64,000 nt of DNA, from contig JANRJM010000013.1 of assembly GCA_033763975.1 (NCBI GenBank), positions 248,001-312,000 on the forward strand, written 5' to 3'. Positions 33,823-45,800 of the stretch are shown here, piece by piece. This DNA comes from Planctomycetota bacterium (GTDB taxonomy: Bacteria; Planctomycetota; Phycisphaerae; Phycisphaerales; UBA1924). A program made the translations under genes and the position numbers. The notes under the pieces are model-generated. The model was not told the origin of the DNA and did no database searches. It saw only the letters and a list, made by a program, of their open reading frames with translations. The stretch's first letter is position 1. Each line of letters opens with the position of its first letter.

Positions 33823-36800
33823 CTAGAACATGGCCAACTGCTGCCCGACGATCGCCTCCTTGAGCTGCTCCGACGAGGTCATTTCCTGCGGGAGCAGTTC
33901 GCCCACCAGGCTTTCCTTCGGGAACGAGGCCTCGAACGACGACAGCCCCAGCGCGTCCAGGCGGGCGAAGACCTCCCGGGCGGCGTTCAGGATCTCGAGC
34001 GCCCGGGCCTCTTCCGGCGTCGCCTCCCCGCCACGCGATTCCAGGTACTGGCGGAATCCAACACCCGTGGGGTCGTCCGTGGACTCGAAGTAGGCGTCCC
34101 ACGCGGCGCCCAGGGTCTCCTGGAGCTCGGCGGTGCGCTTCTCGGAGATCTCCTGCCCGTCGGGCCCGACGGTCGTTGTGTACAGCAGGGCGCGGTAGGC
34201 CTCGACCGCCGCCTGCACCGTGGCGAGCGACAGCCGGTTGGCGGTGACGGAGTAGTCGGTGCTGGCCGGGCGGGGCTTGTTCGGCAGGTCGCGGTAGGTC
34301 GACCAACCGACCAGGAACTCGATGAGCTCGTTGAAGCTGAGGTCGCGGACGCGGATGCCCATCTCCTGAAGGGCTTCACGCAGGGCCTGGCTGACGGTGG
34401 GAGGCGTGGAGACTTCGCGCGTGGCGGATTCGCGCGGGATGGCGCCCGCGATGGACGTCGCGATGGTCTCGGTGACCGAGCCGCGGGCGCGGAGGTCGAA
34501 CGGGCGGAGCACCGAGGCGTTCGCCTCGTCGACGAAGAGCGCGGTGGTCACGCCGTTGGCGATGCCGTCGCTGCCGGACTGGAAGTCCTGGATCTGGAAC
34601 CCGCCCTGGAGGTCGCCCTGGGCCGCGCCCTCGCTGCTGAAGATGACCCGCGGAGCGTCGGACGCGGTGAGCGTGGTGAAGCCGATGAACGCGTTGGACC
34701 CGCCCGAGATGATGCTGACGCGATCGTCGGCGGCGGTGACGGGGGCGGCGTTCTGCACGACGCCCCCGCCGTTGTCGCGCTGCTTCTCGAGGATCGACGT
34801 CGAGTTGCGGGGAGCGATGCGGATGCTGGCGGCCCGGACGGTGATGTCGCCCAGGGCGACCAGGTCGCCGATGGTGGCGGTGCCCGTGAGGCGCCCGTCG
34901 CCGCCGGTGGAGTCGGCCCGCAGCACGCGGAAGGCGCCGAACGCGGTGATCTTCTCGCCCGCGCCCATCGTGAAGTTCTCGGTGGCGAAGATCGTGAAGT
35001 TCCGCGTGTCGTTCACGCCGGTCGCGAGGACGCGGCCGGAGGCGTCGAAGGTTGGGGCGAAGACCACGGTGGACGCGCGCCCGTCATTGGCGGACCCGGC
35101 CTGCGCGCTGCGCCGGATGCTGACGCTGCGGAACCGGGCGTTGGCCGCCCCGATGTCCCCCTCGATGCCCACCGGGGCGATGACCCCGTTGGGATCGAAG
35201 CCCGTGAGGATGGTGAGGTCGGCGGTGCCGTCGCTGCCGCCGGTGGAGATGCCCTCGCCGAAGAACATGCGCCGGAAGCGTCCGGGCAGGGCCGAATCGC
35301 CGGCGTCGTCGGACGTGTCGTTACCCCCGCCGTCGAGCACGACGGCCCCGAAGACCTCGACCGCGTCGTTGAAGATCATGCCGTGCGTCGTGCGGGCGTT
35401 GGTCTGGAACCGCGTGGACCCGCCGGCGTCGGTCGTCAGGCGCTTGAGCACGCCCGTCTGCCCCACGCCGCCGGCGAAGGTGGTGACGCCGGTGCTCGTG
35501 ACGCTGAGGGTGCGTGGCGTCGCGTCGCTGTCGACCGCGCGGGCGAAGGTCGCGGCGGAGCCGGCAACCGTCGCGTCCTGCGCCAGTTGCACGCCGCTGT
35601 TGAACTCGACAACGCCGCTGGCCCGGACCGTCGGGGCGTTGATGATCGCCACGCCGCCCTGCGCGGTGGTGACGGTGAGGCTCGAGAGCCGCGACGGGTC
35701 GGTCGCGCCGCCGACGGCCCCGTTGAAGCGGACGGTGTTGGCGCCGCCGGTGGTGACGGTGAGCCCGGCGGGCGTGCCGGTGTGGTCGACCGTGCCGTTG
35801 AACGAGACGTCGCCGGATGCGGTGCTGATCGTGAGCGTCTGGCCCAGGATCGTGTTCCCGCCCAGGAGCACGGCGCCGCCGGCGTCGGTGGCGGTGAGCG
35901 AGCCGTTGAGCGTGGTCGTGCCGGTGTACGACTGCGAGCCCGCGCTGCGGACGCCCCGCACCGAGATGGTGTTGCCGGCGATGGTGACCGTGTCGAGCGC
36001 GAAGAGCCCCGCGCCCAGCCCGGCGTCGCCCCCGAGCGTGACGTCCCCGCCGGGGAGCATCGTGTCCTCGCGGGCGTTGATGGTGAGGGCGTGCGAGGCG
36101 CCCGAGCTGTCGATGGTGCCGGTGACGGTGACGTCATCGGCGGCGTTGCCCTGCGTCAGGAAATCGGCGTCGCCGGTGAGCAGCACGTTGCCGGTGATGG
36201 TGATCGCGCCGGTGTCGGTGTCGAGGGTGGCGTTGGCGAGGGTGGTGGCGCCGGTGATGCTGATGCCGCCGTCCTGCGAGAAGATGGTCGAGTCGGTGAT
36301 CGACGTGGCCCCGGTGACGCTGACGCCCCCGGAGTTGCTGGAGAGCAGCGAGTTGGCGAGGACGGTGAGCGGGCCGGTGACGGTGATCCCGCCGCCGTTC
36401 TCGACGCGGAGGACGCCCTCGACGGTCGCCGCCCCGGTGTAGGCCTGCGCGTTGGAGGTGCGGACGGAGCGGAGCGCGATGGTGGAACCCGTGACGCTGA
36501 GCGAGTCCAGCGCGTTGGTGGCGCCGACGCCCTGCGCGAAGGTCACCCCGCCGCCCGGCGCGGTGATGGTGAGCGCCCGGGGCGTGGCGTCGAGCGAATC
36601 GACCGTGCCGGCGAACGAGACGCCCGACGCGCTGAGCTGGGCGGCGTTCTCGAGCGTGACGTTGTCGCCGTACGACTGCACGTTGGTCGTCGTGACGTTC
36701 CCGCCCAGCAGGGTGAACCCGCCGGCGTTGGTGGTGAGCGAGCCCAGGGCGTTCATGCCGCCGACGCTCCCGCGGAAGCGGGTCGCGGCGGCGGTGTTGA

Positions 36801-39800
36801 CGGTGACCGCGCGGGCGGTGGAGTCCGCCGCGTTCAGCGTGGCGCCGAAGACCACGCCGTGGTTCACGTTGCCCGAGTCGGTCGAGAGTGCGCTGAACAG
36901 CACGGTGCTGCCGCCCGAGAGCACGACGTTGTCGCGGAAGAGCAGCCCGTCGACGACGTTGTAGCTCGACCCGCCGAGCGTGGTGACGCCCGCCAGATCG
37001 GTCTCGAGCGAGCCCAGCTCGGTGCCGGCGACACCCCCCACCGACCCGCCGATGGTGGTCGTGGGCGAGTTGATGGTGAGGCGGCGGGCCTGGTTGGCCA
37101 AGGAGCCCACGGAGCCGCCCAGGTTCGCGAACGTGGAACCGGAGATCACGCTGTCGACGTTGACCTGCAGCGGGCCGCCGACCGTCACGCCCACGCCCGT
37201 GAGATCGCCGTTGAGGAAGGTGGCGCCGTTGAGCGAGATCCCGCCGGCCGAGGTCACGTCGAAGACGATGATGCCGCCGCCGGTGACGATGACCGACGCG
37301 GGGGCGTTCGTCGAACCGACGGCCGCGAGCAGTTCGGCGTTCGCGAGCCCGGCGTCGAGCGTGAGCGTCCAGTCGCTCATCCCGTCGCCGTCGGTCAGGC
37401 CGCTGACGGCGATGCGGTCCGACGACGACAGGCCCGCGGTCTCGATGAGCAGGTCGTTCTCGAGCTGCAGGTTGCCGTTCACCAGGATCGCGCCGCCGAC
37501 CGTGCTGGTGAGGTTCCCGCTGGTCGAGAGCCAGCCGTTGTACGTCTGCGCGCCGCGGGTGGTGACCGACTCCACGAAGATGGACTGCGCGTTGGTCGCG
37601 GCGTTCACGAGCAGGCTGCCCAGCGCCTCGACCCCGCCGACGTCGGCCCGGAAGTCCACGACCGATCCGCCCGCCGCGACCCGCAGCCCGCGATCGTTCG
37701 CGGCGGCGTCGGCGTTGACGGTGTCGAGGAACAGGATGTTCCCGCCCAGCGGGGTGCCCCCGCCGTCGGTGCTGTCGACGAGCACGTCGGCGGCGGCGAC
37801 GGTGACGGCGTCGTTGAAGGTCATGCCCCCGCCCATGGTCGTGACGTTGGCCGCGAGGAACGCGGGGCCATCGAACGTGAACGCGGTGGTGCCGACGCCG
37901 AACAGGGCGTGCTCGATGCGGACCTGCCCGCCGGGCGATTGGAACGTGGTGGAGTCGTTGAGCGTGACGGCCCCGCCGGTACCGACGACACCCGTGCCGT
38001 CGGCGCGGCCGAACCGCAGGGCGGCGTAGCCGTTGCTGAGGAACGCGAGTTCGGCGCTGGTGAGGTCGAGGGCGCCGGTGCTGGCCGTGCCGCCGAGCGT
38101 GACGCCCTGCGACGCGCTGCCGGGCTCGAAAGCGAGGGAGCCGGTGCCGGTGACCGTGCCGCCGAGGTTGAGCTCGACCGCGCGGAAGACGACGTTGTTG
38201 GCGAAGGTCTGGCCTGCGCCGAGGAGTTCGACGAGGTTGCCGTCGATGGTGACGGAGGCCGAGACGCACCAGGGCGAGATGATCGAGAGGTTGCCCAGGG
38301 CGAGGTTGGTGGAGATGTCGACGCAGCCGCCGCCGGTGCCCAGGCCGCAGAGCGTGAGGTTGGAGCCGGCGACCTTGGACGCGTCGGTGATGAAGACCGA
38401 GCCGTCGTTGGAGCAGAGCGTGTAGCTCATGCCGGCGGGCCCGTTGCCGAACTGGGCGGCGAGGGCGGTGAGGGCGTTGGAGATCGAGGCGTCCTGTTCG
38501 TGGACGAAGGTGGTGGGGCTGGTGGAGCCGCCCGCGAGGGCGCGGAAGGCCGGGGCGTTGGTGGTGAGGTCGACCGCGGCCCCGCCGACGCCGCCCGTGC
38601 CGTCGCCGGCGTTGAGCATGATGGTGGTGGCGAGGACGTCGATGTTCGCCGCCGAGAAGGTGAGGTTGCCCGTGCCGTCGGTGCCGGCGTGGATGTCGAC
38701 CGTGGTGGCGGTGATGTCGTTGGCGATGTCGATGCCGTCGGTGCCGGTGGCGGTGTACGTGCCGCCCGTGGCGGTGCCGTTCTGCGAGATGGTGGAGCCG
38801 GTGATGGTGATGGCGCCGGAGCCGGCGATGAGGGCGCCGCCCTGGGTGACCGCGCCGGCGTGGTTGACGCTGATGGCGCTGTTGGTCGTGGTGATGCCGC
38901 CGAGCTGGGTGAAGACCCCGCCGCTGCTGGCGAAGCCCGTGGGGGCGGTGACAAGCCCGGTGAACGCGACGGTGCCGGTCGCGGTGACGCCGACGTTCTG
39001 CGTGACGGTGGTGGTGGAGAGGGCGGTGACGTTGGTCGCGCCGGTGACGACGAGGCTGGTGAGCGGGGTGCCGCCGCCGACGCCGGCGTTGAACGCGACG
39101 CTGCCCGTGCCCGCGCCGATCTGCAGCGTGCGGGCGCCGTCGATCGTGGAGTTGAACGTGACGTCGCCCGCGCCGGCGCCGGTGCTGAGCGTGACGTTCT
39201 GCGTGAGCGTCGTGGCCCCGCCGCCGAATCCGATGTTGGCGTTGGCCGTCGTGATGTTGGCGCCCAGGTTCGTGGCGCCCGCGCCGGTCTTATCGAACGC
39301 GCCGTTGAGGCTGAGGTTCGAGTTCGCGATGGTGAGCTGCCCGGAGTTCACGATCGTGACGCCACCGCCGCCGGTGGTCGTGATGCCCGCGTTGATGGAG
39401 ATCGTGGAGCCCGTGATCGAGACCCCGCCGCCCGCCGACGTGGTCAGCAGCCCGTTGAACGTCGACGCGCCGGAGTTCTGCGTGAAGGTGGTGCCCGTGA
39501 CGGCCCCGCCGAAGGTGAACGTCGTGCCCGAGATGACGATCGCCCCGCCCGCGGTCAGGGTGCCCGCGAACGCCCCGCTGCCGGAGGTCTGCGAGAACGT
39601 GCCGCCGGACACGGCCTGGTTGTACGCGAACGTCGTGCCGTCGATCGCGATGGCGTTCGTGACGTTGAGCTGCCCGTTGAAGGTCGAGCTGCCCGTGGTC
39701 TGCGTGAACGAGTCTGCCTCGACGTCGCCCGCGAACGTGAACGTGTTGCCCGCGAGGCTGACCCCGTTGGTCACGTTCAGGATCCCGCCGAACGACGACG

Positions 39801-42800
39801 ACCCGGCGTTCTGCGTGAACGAATCGGCGAGCACGTCGCCCGTGAAGGTCGCGGTCGTGTCCGCGACGCTGACGACGGTGATGTCCGCGAGGCGCGAGAC
39901 CCCGCCCGTGAGCCCGCCCACCGTGATGTCGCCGGCGGTGCCGGCGCGGAGCGTCAGGTTGAACGCGCCGTCGATGCCGGCGGAGGTCGTGATGTTCGCC
40001 CCGGCGGCCGAGGCCCCGGCGTTGGTGCTGTCCCAGAGCGCGTTGCCCGTCAGCACCACCGGCCCGGTGAGGGAGATCGCCCCGCCCCCGGTGACCAGCG
40101 ACCCGCCGAGGTTGTTGAGCGAGCCGACGATCGTGATGCCCGCGGCCCCCGCGCCGCCGGCGGTGTTCGTGCCGCCGGTGATCGTGAGCGTGCCGAGCGT
40201 GCTGATGTTCGACACGGCGTTCGACGCGCCGGCGAAGGTGAGGTCGGCGTCGACGGTCGTGCCGGTGATCGCGCCGGTGGTCGTGACCGTGCCGCCCGCG
40301 CCGCCCGCCAAGAACCGCGTCGGATCGCGGTACGACGACGCGCCGATGGTGATCGCGTGCGTGTTCGACGCGGCCCCGATGTCGATGCTGGCGAACGCGC
40401 CGTCGGTGATGGCGTCGAGATCGCCCTGGGTGATCTGCAGTGTGCCGGCGCCGCCCGCGACGCCGATGCTGCCCGACGAGGTCCCGCTGATGAGGGTGAT
40501 GGTCTGCGAGCCCGCGCCGGTGACGCTGTTGTTGCCGCCCGTGAAGTCGATGCCGTCGCCCGTGAGCGTGAGCGCGTTGGCGCCCGCGGCGAGGGCACCC
40601 CCGAAGAGAATGGTGCCCGTGCCCGCCGTCAGCGTGCGTGCGCCGCCCGCGAGGGTGACGTCGTCGTCGCCGTCGGTGAAGGTGATGTTGTCGTTGGTGG
40701 TCGTGATGTTCGCGCCCAGCGTGGTGACCCCGCCGTCACGCACGAACGCGCCGTCGAGCGTGAGCGCCGTGTTCGCGATCGCCAGCGTGCCGGTGTTGGT
40801 CGCGCTGAACGCCCCGCCGCCGGTGGTCGTGGCGCCGGCGTTGACGTTGGCGGCCCCGCCCGCGAGCGAGATCCCGCCCGCCCCGGCCGTCGCGAGCCCG
40901 TTGAGGTTCAGCGTCGCGCCGGTCAGGTCGATCCCGCCCGAGGAGAGCGTGCCGAACGTGCCCGTGCCCACGACCGTCACGTCGATCAGCACGTTGGTCT
41001 GCAGCGCGCCGAGCGTGACCCCGGAGGCGTTGACGACCGTGAAGGTTCCGAGCTGCGCGGTCCCGCCGATGGGGCCCGTGATGTTCAGCGAGCCGCCCGA
41101 GCCCGCGTTGAGCGAGAGGTCTTCCTCGCCCCCGCCCGCGGTGGCGTCGATGGTGCTGCTGAAGGTGATGGTCGCGCCCGTGGGGGTCGCGTTGTGCGTG
41201 GTGTCGATGGTGGTGCTGGCGGTGAGCACCGCGGGGCCGGTGACGGTGATCGCCGCCCCGGTCGTGCGGACCGTGCCGCCCAGGTTCACGAGCGAGCCCT
41301 GCAGGATCACGCTCGCGTCGGCGAGGTCGCCGGTGACCGTGCCGGTCTGCGAGAGCGTGCCCGTGGTGACGACCTGCACGGCGTCGCGGAACGTGCCGCC
41401 GCCGATGTTGATCGCCCCGGACTGGCCCGTCCGCCCGATGAACAGCGTCGCGAACGCCTCGTCGGCGAGCGCGTCGAGATCGGCGACGTCCACGATCGCG
41501 GTGCCCGAGGCCCCGCCGATGCCCATGTCGGTGGCGTCGGTTGCCCCGCCCAGGCGGAGCGAGCCCAGCCCGGTGCCGGTGATGGAGTTGGCGCCCGCGT
41601 TGAACACGAAGTCGTTCGCGAGGAACGTGACGTTGCGTCCGTTGATGTCGGCCGCCTGGATGGTCAGCGTGCTCGTGCCCGCGTTGAGCGTCACGTCGGC
41701 CCCGAACGTGGTGGCGCCGGCGTTGATGGCGAGCGCGTCGTTGGTCGTGGCGATCGAGGCGTTGATGGCGTTGGGTGCCGCCCCGTTCTTGGTGAAGTTG
41801 CCGTCGGAGTTGATCGCCCCGTTCAGCGTGAACGCCCCCGCGCCGCTGTTCGCGGTGATGGAGATCCCGCCGCCGCCGGTCGTCGTCGCGCCGGCCCCGA
41901 GCGTGACGCTGGGCGCGGTGATCGAGATGCCCCCGGCGCCGATCGACAGCAGCCCGGCGTGGTTCACGAGCCCCTGCGACGAGACGACGAGGTTGCCCGC
42001 GCCGATCGCGCCGGTCGACACGCTGCCCGAATCCGTGACCTGGAAGGTGCCCAGCGCCACCGAGCCGCCCGCGGCCCCGGTCACCGTCACCGCGCCGCCC
42101 GTGCCGGCGTTGATGAACAGGTCCTCGGTCCCGCCCCCGGCCGTGCCCTCGATCGTGCTGCCGAACGAGACGCCCGCGCCCGCGGCGGAGGCGTTGTGCG
42201 TGGTGTCGAGCGCCGCCGTCAGCGTGAGCACCACGGGGCTGTTGAGCGCGATGGCCGTGCCCGTCGTGCGGATGAGCCCGGCCAGGTTGATCGTCGAGCC
42301 TTGCAGCGTGATGGTCGCGTCGGCGGTGTCGCCGGTGATCGTGCCGCCCGTGCTCAGCGTGCCCGAGGTGACGAGCTGCACCGGATCGCGGAACGTGCCG
42401 CCCAGGATGCTGATTGCGCCGGACTGCCCGGTGCGCCCGATGAACAGCGTGCCGACCGCGCCGTCGGCGATCTGATCGAGATCGACGGCCTCGATCTGGC
42501 AGTCGCCCGCGCCCCCCGCGACGCCGATGGTCGTCGCGGCGGTCGCGCCGCCCAGGCGGAGCGTGGAGAGCGCCGAGCCGGTGATGGTGCTGCCGAGCGT
42601 GAGCGTGTTGGCGAACAGGCCGACGTCCTGCCCGTTGAGGTCGATCGCCTGCACCTGCAGCGTGCCGGTGCCCGCCGAGAGGCTCGCGTCCGCGCTGAAG
42701 AGGATCGAGCTGGCGAGGAACGTCTGGTTCGCGTTGCCCGACGAGATGTCGACGCCGATGGTCGAGAGGCCAGCGCCGCTCTTCGTGAAGCCGCCGGTGG

Positions 42801-45800
42801 CCGAGATCGCGGCGCCCGTGGCGTTGAACGCCGTGCCCGCCGTCACGCCCATGGCGCCGGTGGTCGACGCCCCGTTCTGCACGTTGACCGTCGCGGCGGA
42901 GAGCGTGATGCCGCCCGCGCCGCCGGTGAGCAGCCCGCCGAAGGTCGCGGTGGTCGTCGCCGAGCCGTTGACCGTGCCCGCGTTGACCGAGCCGGTGCTG
43001 AGGGTTCCCGACGAGGTGACCTGGAAGGTGTTGAGCGCCGCCGAGTTGCCGACGGAGCCGCTGAACGTGACCGCGCCGCCCGTGCCGCCCGCGGTGAAGA
43101 GGTTGAACGCGCCGTTGACGGTGCCCGCGAACGAGACCGCGGCGCCCGCGGCGTTGCCGCCCGACGTGGTGTCCAGCGAGCCGTCCGCCGTCAGCGTGAC
43201 GTTGCCCGCGCTGAAGTTGATCGCGTCGCCCGTGGTCGAGATCGCCACGCCCAGGTTCGTCGCGCCCGCGCCGGACTTCGTGAACGAGCCGTCGAGCGTG
43301 AGGTTCGTGTTCGCGAGCGCCAGCAGCGTGCCCGCGTTGGCCGAGAACGTGCCGGCCGTGGATGTCGTGGCGCCGGCGTTGACGTTGATCGTCGCGCTGG
43401 TCAGGCTGATGTTGCCGCTCGTGGCGTCGAGCAGCCCGCCGTAGGTCATCGACGTCACGGTGCCGGTGGTGATGCCCACCGCCCGCACGCCCAGCGTCGA
43501 GAGCGTCGCGCCGTTGGTGATCTGGAACGTGTTGAGGCGCGTCGAGCCCCCCACCGCGCCCGAGAACACGACCGCCCCGCCCGTGCCCGCGTTCACGGTA
43601 AGGTCGAACGCGCCGTTCACTGTGCCCGCGAACTCGACGCCCGCGCCCCCGACGTTGGCGCCGGAGTTGGTGGTGTCGAGCGCGGTGTTCGCCGTGAGCG
43701 TGACCCCGCCGCTGTCGAAGTCGATCAGGTCGCCGGTGGTCCGGATCGTCACGCCGATGTTCGTCGTGCCCGCGCCGTTCTTGAGGAACGCGCCGTCGAG
43801 CGTCAGGTTGGTGTTCGCGAGCGCCAGCAGCGTGCCGGCGTTGGCAGAGAACGTGCCTCCGGAGGCCGTCGTCACACCCGCGTTGACGTTGATCGTCGCG
43901 CTCGTGAGGCTGATGTTGCCGGTGGTGGCGTCGAGCAGCCCGCCGTAGGTCATCGACGTGCCGGTGCCGGCGGTGATGCCCACGGCCCGCACGCCCAGCG
44001 TCGAGAGCGTCGCGCCGTTGGTGATCTGGAACGTGTTGAGGCGCGTCGTGCCGCCCACCGCGCTCGTGAAGACGATCGCCCCGCCCGTGCCGGCGTTCAC
44101 CGTGAGGTTGAAGGCCCCGTTGACGGTCCCGGCGAACTCCACGCCCGCGCCGGCGGCGCTCGTGCCCCCGTTCGTCGCGTCGAGCGCGACGTTGCTGGTG
44201 AGGGTAACGGTCCCGGTGTCGAAGTCGATCAGGTCGCCGGTCGTCGTGATCGACGAGCTCAGGTTCGTCGTGCCTGCGCCGTTCTTGAGGAACGCCCCGT
44301 CGAGCGTCAGGTTGCCGCCGGTCATCGAGAGCAGCGTGCCCGGCGTCGCGGTGAACGTGCCGCCCGCGCTGGTCGTGGCGCCGGCGTTCACGTTGATCGT
44401 CGCGCTCGTCAGACCGATGTTCCCGCTCGTCGCGTTCAACTGGCCCGCGAACGTCGCCGAGGTGATGCTGCTCGCCGTGATGGCGACGGCCCGCACCGCC
44501 TGCGTCGAGATCACCGCCGCGTTCGTCACCTGGAACGTGTTGAGGCGCGTCGTCGCGCCCACCGACCCGCCGATGCTGACCGTCCCGCCGGTGCCGGCGT
44601 TCATGAACAGGTCGTCGGTCGCGTCCGTCGAGCCCTCGATCGTGCCGCTCAGGAACTCGATGTTCGCGCCGCCCGCGCTGGTGCCCGCGTTCGTCGCGTC
44701 CAGCGCGATGTTCGGCGCACCGACCTCGACGTTGCCGGTCAGGCGGATCAGCCCGCCGGGGGTCACGATGTCGCCGTCGAGGTTGATCAGCGTGGTCCCG
44801 ACCAGCCTGGCGCTCGCGACCGCGAGGTCGGCGCTGAGCGTCGTGGTCGTGCCGGTGAGGGTGAGCGCGCTGCCGGCGACCTTGCTCGCGGTCGAGAGCG
44901 TGAGCGCCCCCGAAGACTCGATCGCGTACGTCATGCCCGCGGGCGTGTTGTCGAACTGCGCCGCCGCGGGAATCGCCGCGTCTGTGAGCGCCGCGTCCTG
45001 GCGGAACGAGAACGACGTGGGCGAGGTGCCCGCGCCGGCCGCCCCGCGGAAGGACGGCGTGTTCGTGATGAGGTCCGCCGCGGACGTGCCGAGCTGGTTG
45101 CCCGCGTCGATCTGGATGGCCGGCGCGTTGAGCGTGCGGCTCGCGCCCGTGAAGCGCACCGACCCGCCCGCGTCCGTCCCGCCGTCGGCCCCGCCGTGCA
45201 GGCGCAGCGTGCCCGTCGCCGCGGTGATGCTCGCGTCGACCGTGAGCTGCCCGCCCGTCACCAGGGTCGCGGAGCCGTCGAAGGTGGTGTCGGCGTTGAC
45301 GTTCAGCGCCCCGTTGATGGTCGCGGATCCGATCGTGAACGTGCCGACGCTGCCGGCGACCTTGGCGATCTCGGCGTTGAGCACGTCCAGGCGACCGCCC
45401 GCCGCGGCACCCGAGATGCGGGTCTCGAGCCCCGCCGTGCTCGCGCGTGCGACGAGGCTGCCCGGGCCCACGATCCCGTCGTCGGCGCCGTCGAAGTCGA
45501 TCTCGTCGGCCGTGAGCGTGAGCGTGAAGCCGTTGCCGATCGAGGCGTCGAACATCTCGATCGTCGCGCTGCCCGCGCTGATCTCGGCGGTGGCGCCGAC
45601 GGTCGTCGCCGCCTGCAGGAAGACGTTGTCGTTCGTGGTGGTGATGCCGGCGTTGAGGGTGACGGCGTTGTTGAACGTCACGACGCCGCCCGTGCTCAGC
45701 AGCCCGTTGAGCGTCGTGGATGCCCCGGTCTGCGCCACCTGCGTGTAGGTGCCCGAGGTCGAGATCGCCGCGCCGGCCGTGTGCAGCCCGCTGTGATCGA

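Noticed and set aside
43020-44528. CRISPR-like or transposon repeat array
   Set aside because: The repeats are long, in frame and inside one open reading frame; they encode adhesin repeats.
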